Shown piece by piece: positions 46,573 to 48,270 of a DNA stretch of 48,270 bases; within the stretch, counting starts at the first letter, position 1; every line of letters starts with the position of its first letter. The stretch covers positions 1 through 48,270 of the forward strand of contig NZ_JADABY010000064.1 of NCBI RefSeq assembly GCF_015672735.1, written 5' to 3'. This DNA is from Citrobacter sp. Res13-Sevr-PEB04-36 (GTDB lineage: Bacteria; Pseudomonadota; Gammaproteobacteria; Enterobacterales; Enterobacteriaceae). A program made the position numbers and the translations under genes. The notes beneath the pieces are model-generated. The model was not told where the DNA came from and searched no databases. It saw only the letters and a list, made by a program, of their open reading frames with translations.

Positions 46573-47475
46573 TTATACCGCTCGGGCGCGGCGGCGGGAG
46601 TCCATTGATATCAGCACCACTGAAGAGAGGATCAGCAACGTGCCCAGCCAGTCTGGCAGGGTAAACGTAATCCCTAACAACAACAGCGACAACAGGGCGC
46701 TGCTTAACGGTTCTGCACAGCTCAAAATACTCGCTTTCGGTCCGCCAATCATCTGCGCGCCTTTCAGGTACAAGCTAAACGTCAGCGATGTGCCGATCAC
46801 CACCAGATAGAAAAATGCCAGAATCAAACTGCCATTGACCACGAAGTCCGTTCCCTCTCCGGCATAGAACGGGAGCAGGATCAGGCCACCTATCAGCATG
46901 CTCCAGCCAACAATCGGCAGCGTACCGTAACGGGCGATAAGCGTAGAGGGATAGGTGGTATAGAACGCGGCGGCAAAGGCGGAGGCAATCCCCCAGAACA
47001 GCGCGGCAGGGGAAATAGACAGCGAGGTTGGGTTGCCGTGAGTCACCAGCAAGAACGTGCCAATAAGCGAGGTCAGAATGGCGGTGAACACTAAAATACC
47101 CGGTCGTGCTTTACGTACCACGGAGAACCACGCCACGATAATGGTCGGTGACAAAAATTGCAGCACCGTTGCGGTGGCGGCGTTGGATTTTTCAATGGTC
47201 AGCAGAAAAGTCAGCTGTACAGTGAGCGCGCCGACCACGGAAAAGATCAGCAGGCTGATGGCGTCTTTGCGATTTTTGATGATGGAAAAGACTTTGTCGC
47301 CGTGCACAAACGAGAGCATCAGCAGAATGAGTCCGGCGAAAATCAGGCGCGTCATGGTCAAAAACTGCGATGACATCTGACTTTGCTCCATGATGTACTG
47401 CGCGCAAACGCCCGAACTTCCCCATAATACGGCGGCTATCAGGACGTTCATCATCCCTCTTCTGGTGGAACTCAT
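46573..47475 (-). CDS. yicL: EamA/DMT-family transporter YicL
   Basis: A 300-residue, ten-helix membrane protein with two EamA repeats. The first contains [19 protein letters not shown], the second [19 protein letters not shown]. It matches E. coli YicL closely, with a divergent extreme C terminus. It is probably an exporter of small metabolites; the substrate is unknown. It is convergent with nlpA and starts 26 bases after the LysR-type gene upstream on the same strand. Confidence 0.93.
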   Translation of the reverse strand: MSSTRRGMMNVLIAAVLWGSSGVCAQYIMEQSQMSSQFLTMTRLIFAGLILLMLSFVHGDKVFSIIKNRKDAISLLIFSVVGALTVQLTFLLTIEKSNAATATVLQFLSPTIIVAWFSVVRKARPGILVFTAILTSLIGTFLLVTHGNPTSLSISPAALFWGIASAFAAAFYTTYPSTLIARYGTLPIVGWSMLIGGLILLPFYAGEGTDFVVNGSLILAFFYLVVIGTSLTFSLYLKGAQMIGGPKASILSCAEPLSSALLSLLLLGITFTLPDWLGTLLILSSVVLISMDSRRRARAV

Positions 47476-47501
47476 TATTTCCTCGGCATGGTTGTATTGT
47501 C

Positions 47502-48270
47502 TTATTTGTGTGCAGGTATCATATCAGAGATGGTATGGATCTCTGCCTGCACATCCGCCATCAGCCAGTCATTAAAGATTTTCACCTCAGGGCGCATAGC
47601 CGCGTGCTGTGGTGTGACGATGTAGTATGACCATGTCAGAGGCCAGCGGACGTTGGGATGAAGTTGGACCAGTTGCCCGTCAGTAAGAAGTTGTTGCACC
47701 AGCGCGCGGCGCACAATGGCCACACCCTGACCACTGAGTGCTGCCAGAATCACGGTGGCGGTGGAGTTGATGTGCAGCCTGCTTTCGCGTGTAGCGGGAG
47801 CATGGGTAGCATTCAGGACATCGTCCCAGGAAGGAAAATTGGCACCGTGGTGGGGGGTATCATCATGGATCAGCTTCTGTGTGACCAACCATTCACCACA
47901 GGATATTTTTTCTATTGGCGCGAGGCGCGGGCTGCAGACCAGAACGGCTTCTTCATCCATCAGCCAGGTTTTGTTGACTCCTGGCCAGTCGCCTTTTCCG
48001 CAGCGCACGCCCAAATCCGCTTCGCCGTGGGCGACATCCATCAATTTTTCCGTCACGTTCAGACGTAGTTCGATATTTTCATGCGCCTGCGAGAAACGGT
48101 TGAGACGACTCATCAGCCAGTTCATCACCAGTACCTGAGAGGCGGTGATGATTACCACTGAGCGTGCCCGACGACCGCGCAGTTTATTCAGCCCGGATTC
48201 GAGGTTATCCAGTCCTTGGGTAATGTCGCGTAATGCGTCCTGCGCTTCACTGACCAGCGTGAGGCGCTCT
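47502..48270 (-). CDS. LysR-type regulator, 3' part (5' end outside window)
   Basis: The frame stays open to the window edge, so the N-terminal helix-turn-helix lies beyond it. The visible 255 residues start in the linker helix ([16 protein letters not shown]) and include the effector domain ([55 protein letters not shown]). The pattern resembles the GcvA/AmpR group of LysR regulators. The target is unknown; yicL, 26 bases downstream on the same strand, may be cotranscribed with it. Confidence 0.85.
   Translation of the reverse strand, partial: ERLTLVSEAQDALRDITQGLDNLESGLNKLRGRRARSVVIITASQVLVMNWLMSRLNRFSQAHENIELRLNVTEKLMDVAHGEADLGVRCGKGDWPGVNKTWLMDEEAVLVCSPRLAPIEKISCGEWLVTQKLIHDDTPHHGANFPSWDDVLNATHAPATRESRLHINSTATVILAALSGQGVAIVRRALVQQLLTDGQLVQLHPNVRWPLTWSYYIVTPQHAAMRPEVKIFNDWLMADVQAEIHTISDMIPAHK

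Overview
The window is about 48 kb of chromosome from a member of the Enterobacteriaceae. Gene order and protein sequences closely follow the E. coli K-12 stretches dgo-cbrA-yidRQ-ibpAB-yidE and emrD-tisB/istR-ivbL-ilvBN-uhpABCT-yicN-nepI-yicS-nlpA-yicL. Gene sets that K-12 lacks at these places (dsd, a cellobiose-type PTS operon, the dga operon, an rpn gene) make a Citrobacter-like or Salmonella-like organism the best guess. The species is inferred, not proven. I found no tRNA, rRNA, CRISPR array, prophage or insertion sequence.

Layout. 1-480: 3' end of a fimbrial subunit gene. 743-5561: D-galactonate catabolism (dgoR-K-A-D-T) with paired operators upstream and an ERIC element between dgoD and dgoT. 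5558-8324: cbrA (with a CreB box), yidR and the lipoprotein gene yidQ. 8498-9612: heat-shock operon ibpAB, with a sigma-32 promoter and ROSE-type RNA thermometers before both genes. 9692-12764: yidE, then the overlapping yidH-yidG-yidF; YidF looks like an orphan SPASM iron-sulfur domain. 12777-16621: D-serine locus dsdA-dsdX-dsdC, with dsdX carrying a one-base deletion. 16725-19917: a GH5-like secreted protein, emrD and a DMT-family transporter. 19991-20525: the SOS-controlled TisB toxin and IstR antitoxin RNA. 20649-22834: ivbL leader, attenuator and acetolactate synthase I (ilvBN). 22989-27953: hexose-phosphate sensing and uptake (uhpABC, uhpT). 28099-29875: yicN and nepI.

29999-36199 is a beta-glucoside island set between nepI and yicS: PTS EIIB, EIIC, a GH1 6-phospho-beta-glucosidase, EIIA and a LamB/BglH-type porin, read away from a divergent LacI-family regulator with two candidate operators. 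36236-37075: yicS and a GNAT acetyltransferase. 37179-44498 is a D-glucosaminate system: the LevR-type regulator DgaR, a textbook sigma-54 promoter, the mannose-family PTS (dgaABCD), and the ammonia-lyase and aldolase genes dgaE and dgaF. 44711-45601 is an rpn nuclease gene cut by an in-frame amber codon, whose internal small C-terminal frame is intact behind its own ribosome binding site. The window ends with nlpA, yicL and the 3' part of a LysR-type regulator.

Much of the window is carbon-source uptake and catabolism under dedicated local regulators (GntR, LysR, LacI, LevR/sigma-54 and a two-component system), joined to conserved stress modules. The points most worth a second look are the split rpn gene, the dsdX frameshift, the GH5-like protein lacking its expected nucleophile, the orphan SPASM protein YidF, and the operator architecture of the beta-glucoside island. 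I did not find a clearly undescribed system.
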